Shown: positions 1-5,278 of the stretch, piece after piece
How the letters are laid out: every line of letters starts with the position of its first letter
Numbering within the stretch: the first letter of the stretch is position 1
From: Betaproteobacteria bacterium
Lineage (GTDB): Bacteria; Desulfobacterota; Desulfovibrionia; Desulfovibrionales; Desulfovibrionaceae
Direction of reading: 5' to 3'
Assembly (NCBI GenBank): GCA_009778295.1
Contig: WRKB01000235.1
Span: 1 to 6,356, forward strand
Length of the DNA: 6,356 nt
The notes under the pieces: generated by a model
Database searches by the model: none
What the model was told of the DNA's origin: nothing
What the model saw: only the letters and a program-made list of their open reading frames with translations
Made by a program: the position numbers and the translations under genes

Positions 1-241
1 TAACAAGAAAAAAGACAAAACCATAACGGCGGGTAGCCCTCGCCAACAGCTTCTTAGAACTGTTGACACTAACTATATATACTGTAGGCTCTCTTCCATA
101 TCTGTGCCCACCGCAAGGTAAACATAATTTGCGTCTGAAATGACGCAAGCGCTGCCGTCCGACAACAAAACTGGAGTATGGCGCGAACAGCCCTCGCCAT
201 AATGTGGGTGCTTGAAACTGCCCTGTAATATGCAGGTGCCT
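1..241. other. Region upstream of recN, no gene confidently assigned
   Basis: No convincing gene is seen here. The plus strand has a short open stretch that runs in from the left edge and stops at 119-121, with no recognisable protein character. A 6-bp hairpin (28-33 with 39-44, 5-nt loop, one G-T pair) lies near the left edge but has no clear T-run after it, so it is at best a weak terminator of an upstream gene. The minus strand carries an open frame ending at 73-75 whose last ~40 residues look mildly coding-like but which has no usable start outside recN. A CATAAT hexamer at 198-203 could be a -10 for recN, without a good -35. An 11-base direct repeat (agccctcgcca) occurs at 35-45 and 189-199. 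Confidence 0.5.
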
Positions 242-1855
242 ATGTTGGAATATCTTCGAATACGCGATCTAGCGCTCATTCGGGACATGGAGCTTGAATT
301 CCGCGATGGCATGAATGTGCTGACCGGAGAGACCGGGGCTGGAAAGAGCTTTATCATGAAGGCCTTGGGTTTTCTGATGGGCGAACGACTAGGCCAGGAT
401 ATGGTGCGCCCTGGTGCCGAACATGCTTTAGCGGAAGCCGTATTCAACATGCATGGCGAAGAGATTATCCTGCGGCGGGAACTTGCCGCCGAAAGCGGTC
501 GTAGCCGCTTTTATATGAATGACAAGCTTTGTTCGCAAGAAACAGCACGTGACCTGCGCGGCAATCTGTTATTACACACTACCCAGCATGGTCAGCAAAA
601 GCTTTTACAGCCCGGCTTTCAAGCCGCCCTTATTGATGCCGCCTTAGACTCTCCAGCATTGTTGCACGAGCGGGATGCGCTCTTGAAAGAATGGCGGGAA
701 AACAATGCGGAAGGCGGACGCTTACGCGAGCAACTCCAGAGTCTTGCAGACCGCCGCGAACTCCTGGAAATGCAACAGCGCGAAATCGACAAAATTTCTC
801 CTCAGCCCGGCGAAGAGGAAGATCTTGAAATTCAGCGCGCAAGAGCAAAAGAGCTGGCGGGACTAGCAGCCGAATATGAAAACGCGAGGAACCTCGTATA
901 TGGCGAAGAAGGTTTTACCTCTGTCTTGCACCGCATTGAGCGTGCTTTCGAACGATTGGCTGCAAAGGATGATTTTTTTGCAGGGGCGTTAGACATAATA
1001 AAGAACCTGCGTGAACAGCTTCCGGAGATTGAACGACGCTTGCGCCGGGCACCTGCCGCTGCTTCGGTCGAAGAAATGAACGTACTGGAAGCCCGGCTTT
1101 ACTCCTTGGCTCAGCTTAAGCGCAAGCTGCGCCGCTCTCTTGAAGAAATCCTTTCATTACGGAAAGAAATTGAAGAAAATCTTTCTTTCTTGGACGTCTG
1201 TGATCTCGAAATCAAACGCATTGAAACACAAGACAAGATGTTGCGTGAACGTCTAAGCGCGCTGTTGCAAAAACTCGTCCCGGCACGCCGTGCAGCAGCC
1301 AGACATTTTGTCCATCGTCTTGAACAGGAACTTATCGGACTTGGCTTTGCCGAAGAACTGCGAGTGGAAGTAAATTTTGATCCGATAGAATTGGCGCCTG
1401 GTTGCGTGGACGAACGCGCTCGCCTGCTTTGGTCGCCCAATCCCGGGCAAGCTCCGCAGCCTTTGGGCAGAATAGCTTCCGGCGGCGAACTTTCCCGTTT
1501 TTTACTGGCGCTTGTCGGCATACAAGCGGAAGAAGAAGAGGCAACCCTAATCTTTGATGAAGTTGACGCGGGTATTGGCGGGCTCACGCTCACATGCCTT
1601 GCAGATCGCCTTGATGCCCTGTCCTCTAAGCGCCAAGTGCTGCTGATCACCCACTGGCCGCAGCTCGCGGTCAGAGCACATCGCCATTTTTATGTCAGCA
1701 AGGAAGTCCGGGACAACGAAACTTTTACGTTTTGCACCCAACTCAACCCAGAAGCCATCAGGAAGGAACTGGGGCGGATGGGCGGCGGTGGCGCGCAAGC
1801 GGAGAATTTTGCAGACAGCCTTCTGGAGCGGCGAAATCCTTCAAACCCGGCTTAG
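242..1855 (+). CDS. recN: DNA repair protein RecN
   Basis: SMC-like cytoplasmic ATPase of 537 residues that acts in recombinational repair of double-strand breaks. Residues 29-36 form the Walker A motif (GETGAGKS). Residues 110-122 carry the family's HGQ element (TTQHGQQKLL). A long charged, heptad-like section at about 140-340 is the expected coiled coil. The C-terminal ATPase half has the ABC signature ASGGELSR at 412-419, Walker B LIFDEVDAGIGG at 436-447 with catalytic Glu440, and an H-loop His471 (ITHWPQ, where many RecN proteins have THLPQ). Length is slightly under the ~550 of E. coli RecN. The start at 242 is preferred over in-frame TTG 212 and ATG 230 because the protein then begins MLEYLRIRDLALI, the usual RecN start, and AGGTG at 234-238 is a well-placed ribosome binding site. 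The gene is convergent with the HesB-like gene. A weak dyad CCTG-N7-CAGG (222-236) overlaps the start region. Confidence 0.96.
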   Translation: MLEYLRIRDLALIRDMELEFRDGMNVLTGETGAGKSFIMKALGFLMGERLGQDMVRPGAEHALAEAVFNMHGEEIILRRELAAESGRSRFYMNDKLCSQETARDLRGNLLLHTTQHGQQKLLQPGFQAALIDAALDSPALLHERDALLKEWRENNAEGGRLREQLQSLADRRELLEMQQREIDKISPQPGEEEDLEIQRARAKELAGLAAEYENARNLVYGEEGFTSVLHRIERAFERLAAKDDFFAGALDIIKNLREQLPEIERRLRRAPAAASVEEMNVLEARLYSLAQLKRKLRRSLEEILSLRKEIEENLSFLDVCDLEIKRIETQDKMLRERLSALLQKLVPARRAAARHFVHRLEQELIGLGFAEELRVEVNFDPIELAPGCVDERARLLWSPNPGQAPQPLGRIASGGELSRFLLALVGIQAEEEEATLIFDEVDAGIGGLTLTCLADRLDALSSKRQVLLITHWPQLAVRAHRHFYVSKEVRDNETFTFCTQLNPEAIRKELGRMGGGGAQAENFADSLLERRNPSNPA

Positions 1856-1898
1856 GGTGAAGACGTTTACTACATTTGCTACCAGGGGGAGACGTACC

Positions 1899-1950
1899 TT
1901 GCAACGTGTATAAAAAAGGGCCATACGGCCCTTTTTTATACACGTTGCAA
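1899..1950. terminator. Bidirectional intrinsic terminator (perfect 24-bp inverted repeat)
   Basis: Arms 1899-1922 and 1927-1950 are perfectly complementary over 24 bp with a 4-base loop (atac). The core is A6-GGGCC / GGCCC-T6, so each strand presents a GC stem followed by a T-run. It lies 43 bases after the recN stop and 10 bases beyond the HesB-like stop on the other strand, and so should end both convergent transcripts. The outer 13 bp continue the perfect symmetry beyond what termination needs. Confidence 0.93.
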
Positions 1951-1960
1951 TAGGTTTTGC

Positions 1961-2290
1961 TTAGACGCTACAACTGGTGGAACCGGCACAACCTCCACAT
2001 GCGGAAGAGGAGCCGGGACTTTGCAGGGGAATAGTGGGACTGAGCATAAATCCCATGTAGGTCAGGTCTATTTTTACGCCACCAACCCTGGCAAGAAGTT
2101 CCTTATTGATACAAAACGAAAATCCCCCTTCATTGAACTGTTCGTCGGCATCGTTTGGCCCGTCCAGGGCCAAGGCAAGACGCGGACCGCTTCAGCCGCC
2201 GGGGGCGAGGTAAATACGGAGATCCCCGCGTTCTTTGTCTGCAAAATACGCTTCAAGCTCTTTGCGGGCACTTTCACTAAGCTCAAGCAT
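1961..2290 (-). CDS. HesB/IscA-like iron-sulfur protein, selenoprotein (in-frame TGA at 2194-2192 read as Sec33)
   Basis: Read from ATG 2290 to TAA 1961, the frame gives 109 residues if the single in-frame TGA (complement of 2192-2194) is decoded as selenocysteine. Both sides of the TGA belong to one A-type Fe-S carrier (HesB) fold. The N-terminal part begins MLELSESARKELEAYFADK and leads into LRIYLAPGG; then come Sec33, SGPRLALALDGPNDADEQF, FSFCINKEL and VKIDLTYMGFML. The TGA falls in the G-(C/U)-S-G motif, where IscA/HesB proteins have their first cluster-binding cysteine, so Sec-for-Cys is favoured over a nonsense mutation. The usual C-terminal Cys-x-Cys is replaced by a Gly/Ser-rich tail with Cys98, Cys101 and Cys107. 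The start is fixed by GGAGG (complement of 2298-2302) 7 bases before ATG. HesB-like selenoproteins are a known bacterial family; Fe-S assembly or transfer is the likely role. The gene is convergent with recN and has its own promoter candidate. A pseudogene remains the alternative. Confidence 0.88.
2155..2194 (-). promoter_or_regulatory. UGA Sec codon plus SECIS-like stem-loop
   Basis: In the message, UGA (complement of 2192-2194) is followed by 18 bases and then a perfect 7-bp stem, UUGGCCC / GGGCCAA (complement of 2167-2173 and 2155-2161), closing a 5-base loop UGGAC (2162-2166). The loop starts 25 bases after UGA and has G at its second and third positions. Known bacterial SECIS elements place a small G-containing apical loop roughly 16-37 bases downstream of UGA, and this hairpin fits. 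The hairpin lies inside coding sequence, as is normal for bacteria. SelB binding itself is inferred. Confidence 0.75.
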
Positions 2291-2345
2291 GAAAAAGCCT
2301 CCACTGGTTTAACTGTCGTGCTTTGCTACCACCTAGCTATCTTTA

Positions 2346-2374
2346 GCAATATGACGTGTTTTAACTTTTGTCAA
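2346..2374 (-). promoter_or_regulatory. Candidate promoter of the HesB-like gene
   Basis: On the minus strand a perfect -35 TTGACA (complement of 2369-2374) is followed after 17 bases by TATTGC (complement of 2346-2351), which matches TATAAT at only three positions. It sits about 55 bases upstream of the ATG and gives a short leader. The -35 and the spacing are good; the -10 is weak. Confidence 0.45.
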
Positions 2375-2418
2375 TGAAGGAGCAAAGTATTTGCCACTTC
2401 CCTGTTGAAGCAAAAAGG

Positions 2419-2424
2419 TATAAA
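2419..2424 (+). promoter_or_regulatory. Possible -10 element of pyrR
   Basis: TATAAA lies 26 bases before the pyrR ATG. The nearest -35-like hexamer, TTGCCA at 2391-2396, is 22 bases away, which is too far for a standard sigma-70 promoter. The call is weak and rests on the -10 and the position only. No PyrR-type attenuator was recognised upstream. Confidence 0.25.
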
Positions 2425-2449
2425 CTTGCGTTCAGCCATGGAGGTTCTT

Positions 2450-2983
2450 ATGGATTCCACTCTGTTGCTGCGCTCAGGAGACATTGAACGCCTCATTGAG
2501 CGCTTGGCCCTTCAAATCATTGAACGCCATGGTGATTGTTTAGCGCTTGTACTTGTAGGCATTCAGCGACGCGGGGTTGATTTGGCCAGACGTTTGACGG
2601 CGCAGATCAATGAACGCCTTGAATGCGTGATTCCCTTGGGAACACTCGACATTAACCTTTACCGCGACGACTGGACAAGCTTACTTGGCAAGCCCCAAAT
2701 AGGACAGTCCAGCATCCCCGTACGCCTTGACGATAAGGTAGTGCTTTTGGTAGACGATGTGCTTTTCACCGGCAGAACCATACGTTCCGCGTTGGAAGCC
2801 CTTCTTGATTACGGTCGTCCACAGAAGGTGGAATTGCTCGTGCTTATTGACCGGGGGCACAGGGAACTTCCTATCCATGCGGACTATGTTGGACAAACGC
2901 TGGAAACAGCACGTGCGGAACACGTCAACGTGTTGTTGGAAGAGCGTGACGGCGTGGATGAAGTTCGTGTACAGGCGAAATAA
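2450..2983 (+). CDS. pyrR: Bifunctional pyrimidine regulator / uracil phosphoribosyltransferase PyrR
   Basis: Phosphoribosyltransferase-fold protein of 177 residues, the usual PyrR length (~180). Family members make UMP from uracil and PRPP, and many also bind pyr-operon leader RNA to control attenuation. Visible motifs in order: VGIQRRGVDLARRL at 36-49, LDINLYRDD at 66-74, the PRPP-binding signature VDDVLFTGRT at 101-110 and the PyrR-typical IDRGHRELPIHADYVG at about 133-148. The frame stays open up to TTG 2405, but ATG 2450 is chosen because GGAGG at 2440-2444 stands 5 bases before it and the family start begins just upstream of LLLRSGDIERLI. No other pyrimidine gene is in the window, so it may act on distant leaders or purely as an enzyme. 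The upstream HesB-like gene is divergent; greA follows with its own promoter candidate. Confidence 0.93.
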   Translation: MDSTLLLRSGDIERLIERLALQIIERHGDCLALVLVGIQRRGVDLARRLTAQINERLECVIPLGTLDINLYRDDWTSLLGKPQIGQSSIPVRLDDKVVLLVDDVLFTGRTIRSALEALLDYGRPQKVELLVLIDRGHRELPIHADYVGQTLETARAEHVNVLLEERDGVDEVRVQAK

Positions 2984-3020
2984 TCATTAATTACCACACA
3001 GGGCACAAGGAGTGTTGTGA

Positions 3021-3040
3021 CGGCGGACGTAAGTCCGCCG
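3021..3040 (+). terminator. Perfect 8-bp hairpin with GTAA tetraloop after pyrR
   Basis: CGGCGGAC (3021-3028) pairs perfectly with GTCCGCCG (3033-3040) around a GTAA loop, a GNRA-type tetraloop. It lies 38 bases after the pyrR stop. There is no T-run after it, so it is not a textbook intrinsic terminator; it may stabilise the 3' end of the pyrR message or aid termination. Confidence 0.45.
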
Positions 3041-3061
3041 CGTTGCGTTGCGCGGCCATAC

Positions 3062-3098
3062 TGCAAAAGATGTGACATTCGGTGCGATCTTTTCTGCA
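3062..3098. repeat. Imperfect inverted repeat overlapping the greA promoter
   Basis: TGCAAAAGAT (3062-3071) is mirrored by ATCTTTTCTGCA (3087-3098) with a 2-base bulge, separated by 15 bases. It spans the spacer and -35 region of the candidate greA promoter. It could be an operator or part of a hairpin in a read-through pyrR transcript; function unknown. Confidence 0.35.
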
Positions 3099-3102
3099 TA
3101 AT
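3072..3102 (+). promoter_or_regulatory. Candidate greA promoter
   Basis: GTGACA at 3072-3077 (5 of 6 to TTGACA) and CATAAT at 3097-3102 (5 of 6 to TATAAT) are 19 bases apart, slightly longer than ideal; a TG lies directly before the -10. Transcription would start near 3109, leaving a leader of about 47 bases. Confidence 0.45.
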
Positions 3103-3117
3103 ACAGGGTTATATCCC

Positions 3118-3144
3118 GGATGATTGCGCTAACATCCTTTTATT
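3118..3144 (+). promoter_or_regulatory. Short hairpin with T-run in the greA leader (possible attenuator)
   Basis: GGATG (3118-3122) pairs with CATCC (3133-3137) around a 10-base loop and is followed at once by TTTTATT. It lies between the candidate start site and the greA SD (GAGG 3147-3150). The stem is weak, so termination here would be partial at most. Confidence 0.3.
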
Positions 3145-3155
3145 ATGAGGTTGAT

Positions 3156-3641
3156 ATGACTATTCCCATCTCTGTTGAAGGCTATCGGGGATTGGAAAAA
3201 GAGCTTGAACGCCTGAAACAGGAACGCCCGGCCATAATCCAGACCATCAAAGAAGCCCGGGAAGAAGGCGACTTGAGCGAAAATGCCGGCTATGACGCGG
3301 CACGCGAACGACAAGGCATGCTTGAAGCGAAGATTGCCCATCTTGAATCACGCATGGCACAATTGCAGATCATAGACATCAATATAATGGATGGTGATAA
3401 GGCTATCTTTGGCGCTACTGTGGAGCTTGAAGATCTGCATTCCGGAGAAACGAAGATATATACCCTACTTGGGCCGGATGAAGCAGATTATGCCAAAGGT
3501 TCCATTTCCGTTCAATCTCCTGTAGGGAGTGCGTTGCTGGGCAGGGAAGTCGGCGATGAGATCACAGTGGACGCTCCGCGTGGGCGCATCAGTTACGAGT
3601 TGATTTCCATACGTTTTTTGGGTTCAAAGGTTGCGGAATAG
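3156..3641 (+). CDS. greA: Transcription elongation factor GreA
   Basis: Cytoplasmic RNA polymerase secondary-channel factor that stimulates cleavage of backtracked transcripts; 161 residues, the family norm (~158). The N-terminal coiled-coil hairpin spans roughly residues 10-75. Its tip, EAREEGDLSENAGYDAARERQG (33-54), contains the two acidic residues needed for cleavage (Asp39, Glu42). The C-terminal FKBP-like globular domain follows, with the recognisable IFGATVELEDL (about 87-97), LLGPDEADYAKGSISVQSPV and SALLGREVGDEI stretches. ATG 3156 is chosen over upstream in-frame ATG 3120 because it has GAGG 5 bases upstream and gives the usual length and N-terminus. One oddity is the residue after Asn-Ala at the tip: it is Gly45 where the family normally has Glu (NAEY). 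The gene appears monocistronic, since the S1 gene downstream has its own -10. Confidence 0.95.
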   Translation: MTIPISVEGYRGLEKELERLKQERPAIIQTIKEAREEGDLSENAGYDAARERQGMLEAKIAHLESRMAQLQIIDINIMDGDKAIFGATVELEDLHSGETKIYTLLGPDEADYAKGSISVQSPVGSALLGREVGDEITVDAPRGRISYELISIRFLGSKVAE

Positions 3642-3643
3642 CC

Positions 3644-3675
3644 TTGCCGTTCCATCTTGTATATTGGGGTATAAT
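3644..3675 (+). promoter_or_regulatory. Candidate promoter of the S1 gene
   Basis: A perfect -10 TATAAT stands at 3670-3675, preceded by a G-run. The nearest -35-like hexamer, TTGCCG (3644-3649), is 20 bases away, longer than ideal, and overlaps the region just after the greA stop. Transcription would start near 3682, giving a ~115-base leader before the S1 ATG. Confidence 0.5.
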
Positions 3676-3681
3676 TTTAAA

Positions 3682-3797
3682 AATGGTTAGCCCTTTCGCA
3701 AGGCGTTGCCCGTAAATCTCTGCCGTAAGTTCGGCGCAGTCATGCCCAACTTACCGTTAAACGACAATTTCAAACACAGCCCGATATGAGGATGCTA
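3682..3797 (+). promoter_or_regulatory. Structured 5' leader of the S1 gene
   Basis: The leader holds several small hairpins. GTAAGTT (3725-3731) pairs perfectly with AACTTAC (3748-3754), extended inside by GGC/GCC (3733-3735 with 3744-3746) across a C-C mismatch. A competing hairpin, GCCG/CGGC (3722-3725 with 3732-3735, 6-base loop), uses the same bases. Upstream, GCCCTT/AAGGC (3690-3704, bulged) closes a TCGC loop. In E. coli the rpsA leader folds into hairpins used for S1 autocontrol of translation; a similar role is inferred here from position and structure only. Confidence 0.35.
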
Positions 3798-5261
3798 ATG
3801 TCCCCAAATTACGAACTTGACATACCTGTAGATGACCCCAGTGAAGACTTTGCTGCCATGTTCGAAACCTACGGCAAGCAGTCCTCGAAAATCCTGACTC
3901 CCGGGGATCGGGTACAGGCTGCCATCATTGCCATGTCGGGCGATTCCGTCTTTTTGGATGTGGGTATCAAGCGCGATGGAGTTATGGATAAAAAAGACCT
4001 TTTGGATGCCAACGGTCAACCGACAGCTAATATAGGTGACACGGTGGAAGCTTGGGTTATAGCAGTCAACGCACAAGAGATTCGGCTGTCCCGTTCCATG
4101 AGTGGTAACGGCGTGGCCGCTCTGGAAGATGCCCGGGACTGCGCCATTCCCGTGGAAGGACGTATCCGCAGTACCTGCAAGGGGGGGTATCTAGTTGAAG
4201 TACTCGGTAAATCCGCGTTCTGTCCCGGCAGTCAGATGGATGCTGCAACACTACAGCATGCTGATAATATTACCGATTGTACGCTACAATTTCTCGTTAC
4301 CCGTGTGGAAAACGGGGGACGCAACATTGTGCTTTCCCGCCGTGCGCTGATAGAACGAGAACATCGCGAATCCCTTGAAACCCTGCTTGCCGGGGTGAAA
4401 ATCGGCGACATGCTTGACTGCGTAGTGACGCGTCTTGCGCCCTATGGCGCCTTCGCGGAACTAGCCCCCTCAGTTGAAGGCATGATACATATTTCCGAGC
4501 TTTCTTGGGCACGCATCGAACATCCCGAAGAGGTAGTCAAGCCCGGCGATCATATCAAGGTCAAACTACTTGCTGTAAATCAGGATGCTAAAGGAAATAC
4601 GCGTATTTCTCTTTCTCGCAAACAGGCCGAAGGTGACCCCTGGAATGAGGTGGAACAACGCTTGAGTCCAGGCCAAGTGGCACAAGGCAGAGTGGTGCGT
4701 CTGACCCCCTTCGGCGCGTTTGTGGAACTGTTCCCCGGTATAGACGGCCTCGTGCATATTTCTGAAATTTCTTTCGATAAGCGCGTCCGTAATGTCAGTG
4801 ATACCATGAAGATCGGCGAGAATATAACTGTTATGGTGAAAGAAATTTCCCCAAGCAAACGCCGTATTTCACTGAGCCTGCGCGATATGGGTACCGACCC
4901 TTGGGCGGATGTCGTGAAACGTTTTCCTGTAGGGACCCCTGTTCAGGGAATTGTAGAAAAACGTGCGCCGTTCGGGTTATTTGTTGAACTCGCGCCAGGG
5001 ATCATCGGTCTTATGCCCAATGCGGCGGCTGCTTCCTCCAAACAGGCTTCTGCTCTTGCCAAGCTTACTCCTGGTGAAAATGTCAACCTCATTGTTCAGG
5101 TACTAGACAAAGAACAACGGCGTATTACCTTAGCTCCTGAAGACAGCGCCGAAATTGAAGACCAAAGCTGGAAACAGCACAGAACAGAGAAGAACAGTAC
5201 TTCCAGCGAGTTGGGCATTATGGCTTTAGCGCTGCAACATGCCCTGAAGTCACGGAAATAA
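3798..5261 (+). CDS. rpsA: Ribosomal protein S1-like RNA-binding protein (five S1 domains)
   Basis: 487 residues with five S1/OB-fold repeats at about 34-100, 117-184, 201-275, 291-362 and 378-447. Repeats 3 and 4 are the most canonical (GAFAELAPSVEGMIHISELS and GAFVELFPGIDGLVHISEIS), each ending in ISLS and DPW. Repeats 1 and 2 are divergent, as in ribosome-anchoring N-terminal S1 domains. Repeat 5 keeps GLFVELAPGI but has lost the HISE motif. E. coli S1 has six repeats and 557 residues. S1 helps 30S subunits bind and unfold mRNA; this shorter form probably does the same. An acidic N-terminus precedes repeat 1, and a charged tail (450-487) follows repeat 5. ATG 3798 is chosen over 3786 and 3792 because TGAGGA (3787-3792) is an SD correctly spaced for it. 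degP follows after 17 bases, so the two are likely co-transcribed. Function in the ribosome is inferred; it could be an S1 paralogue. Confidence 0.9.
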   Translation: MSPNYELDIPVDDPSEDFAAMFETYGKQSSKILTPGDRVQAAIIAMSGDSVFLDVGIKRDGVMDKKDLLDANGQPTANIGDTVEAWVIAVNAQEIRLSRSMSGNGVAALEDARDCAIPVEGRIRSTCKGGYLVEVLGKSAFCPGSQMDAATLQHADNITDCTLQFLVTRVENGGRNIVLSRRALIEREHRESLETLLAGVKIGDMLDCVVTRLAPYGAFAELAPSVEGMIHISELSWARIEHPEEVVKPGDHIKVKLLAVNQDAKGNTRISLSRKQAEGDPWNEVEQRLSPGQVAQGRVVRLTPFGAFVELFPGIDGLVHISEISFDKRVRNVSDTMKIGENITVMVKEISPSKRRISLSLRDMGTDPWADVVKRFPVGTPVQGIVEKRAPFGLFVELAPGIIGLMPNAAAASSKQASALAKLTPGENVNLIVQVLDKEQRRITLAPEDSAEIEDQSWKQHRTEKNSTSSELGIMALALQHALKSRK

Positions 5262-5278
5262 CCAAAAGGAAAAATCCC

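Noticed and set aside
63..83. TTGACA (63-68) followed by TATACT (78-83) as a promoter
   Set aside because: The spacer is only 9 bases, far too short for a sigma-70 promoter, and no better -10 is found 17 bases away.
35..199. 11-base direct repeat at 35-45 and 189-199 as a mobile-element duplication or deletion scar
   Set aside because: No transposase, terminal inverted repeats or other element structure between the copies; likely chance.
1111..1650. 179-codon minus-strand frame inside recN
   Set aside because: Ser/Arg-rich low-quality translation typical of an antisense shadow; recN on the plus strand has all family motifs.
2192..2194. TGA as an inactivating nonsense mutation
   Set aside because: It sits exactly at the conserved Cys column of a family known to use Sec, with an SECIS-like hairpin at the right distance and no other frame damage; still possible if the genome lacks Sec machinery.
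2074..2304. Minus-strand 76-codon frame overlapping the HesB-like gene
   Set aside because: It is out of frame with the HesB-like gene, has no family character and exists as a shadow; the TGA-containing frame has the conserved motifs and the SD.
2021..2377. Plus-strand 118-codon open frame antisense to the HesB-like gene
   Set aside because: No recognisable motif, and its span is explained by the HesB-like gene and its upstream region on the other strand.
2919..2934. Palindrome AACACGT-CA-ACGTGTT
   Set aside because: Lies within well-conserved pyrR coding sequence (EHVNVLL); no sign that it functions as a site and no T-run.
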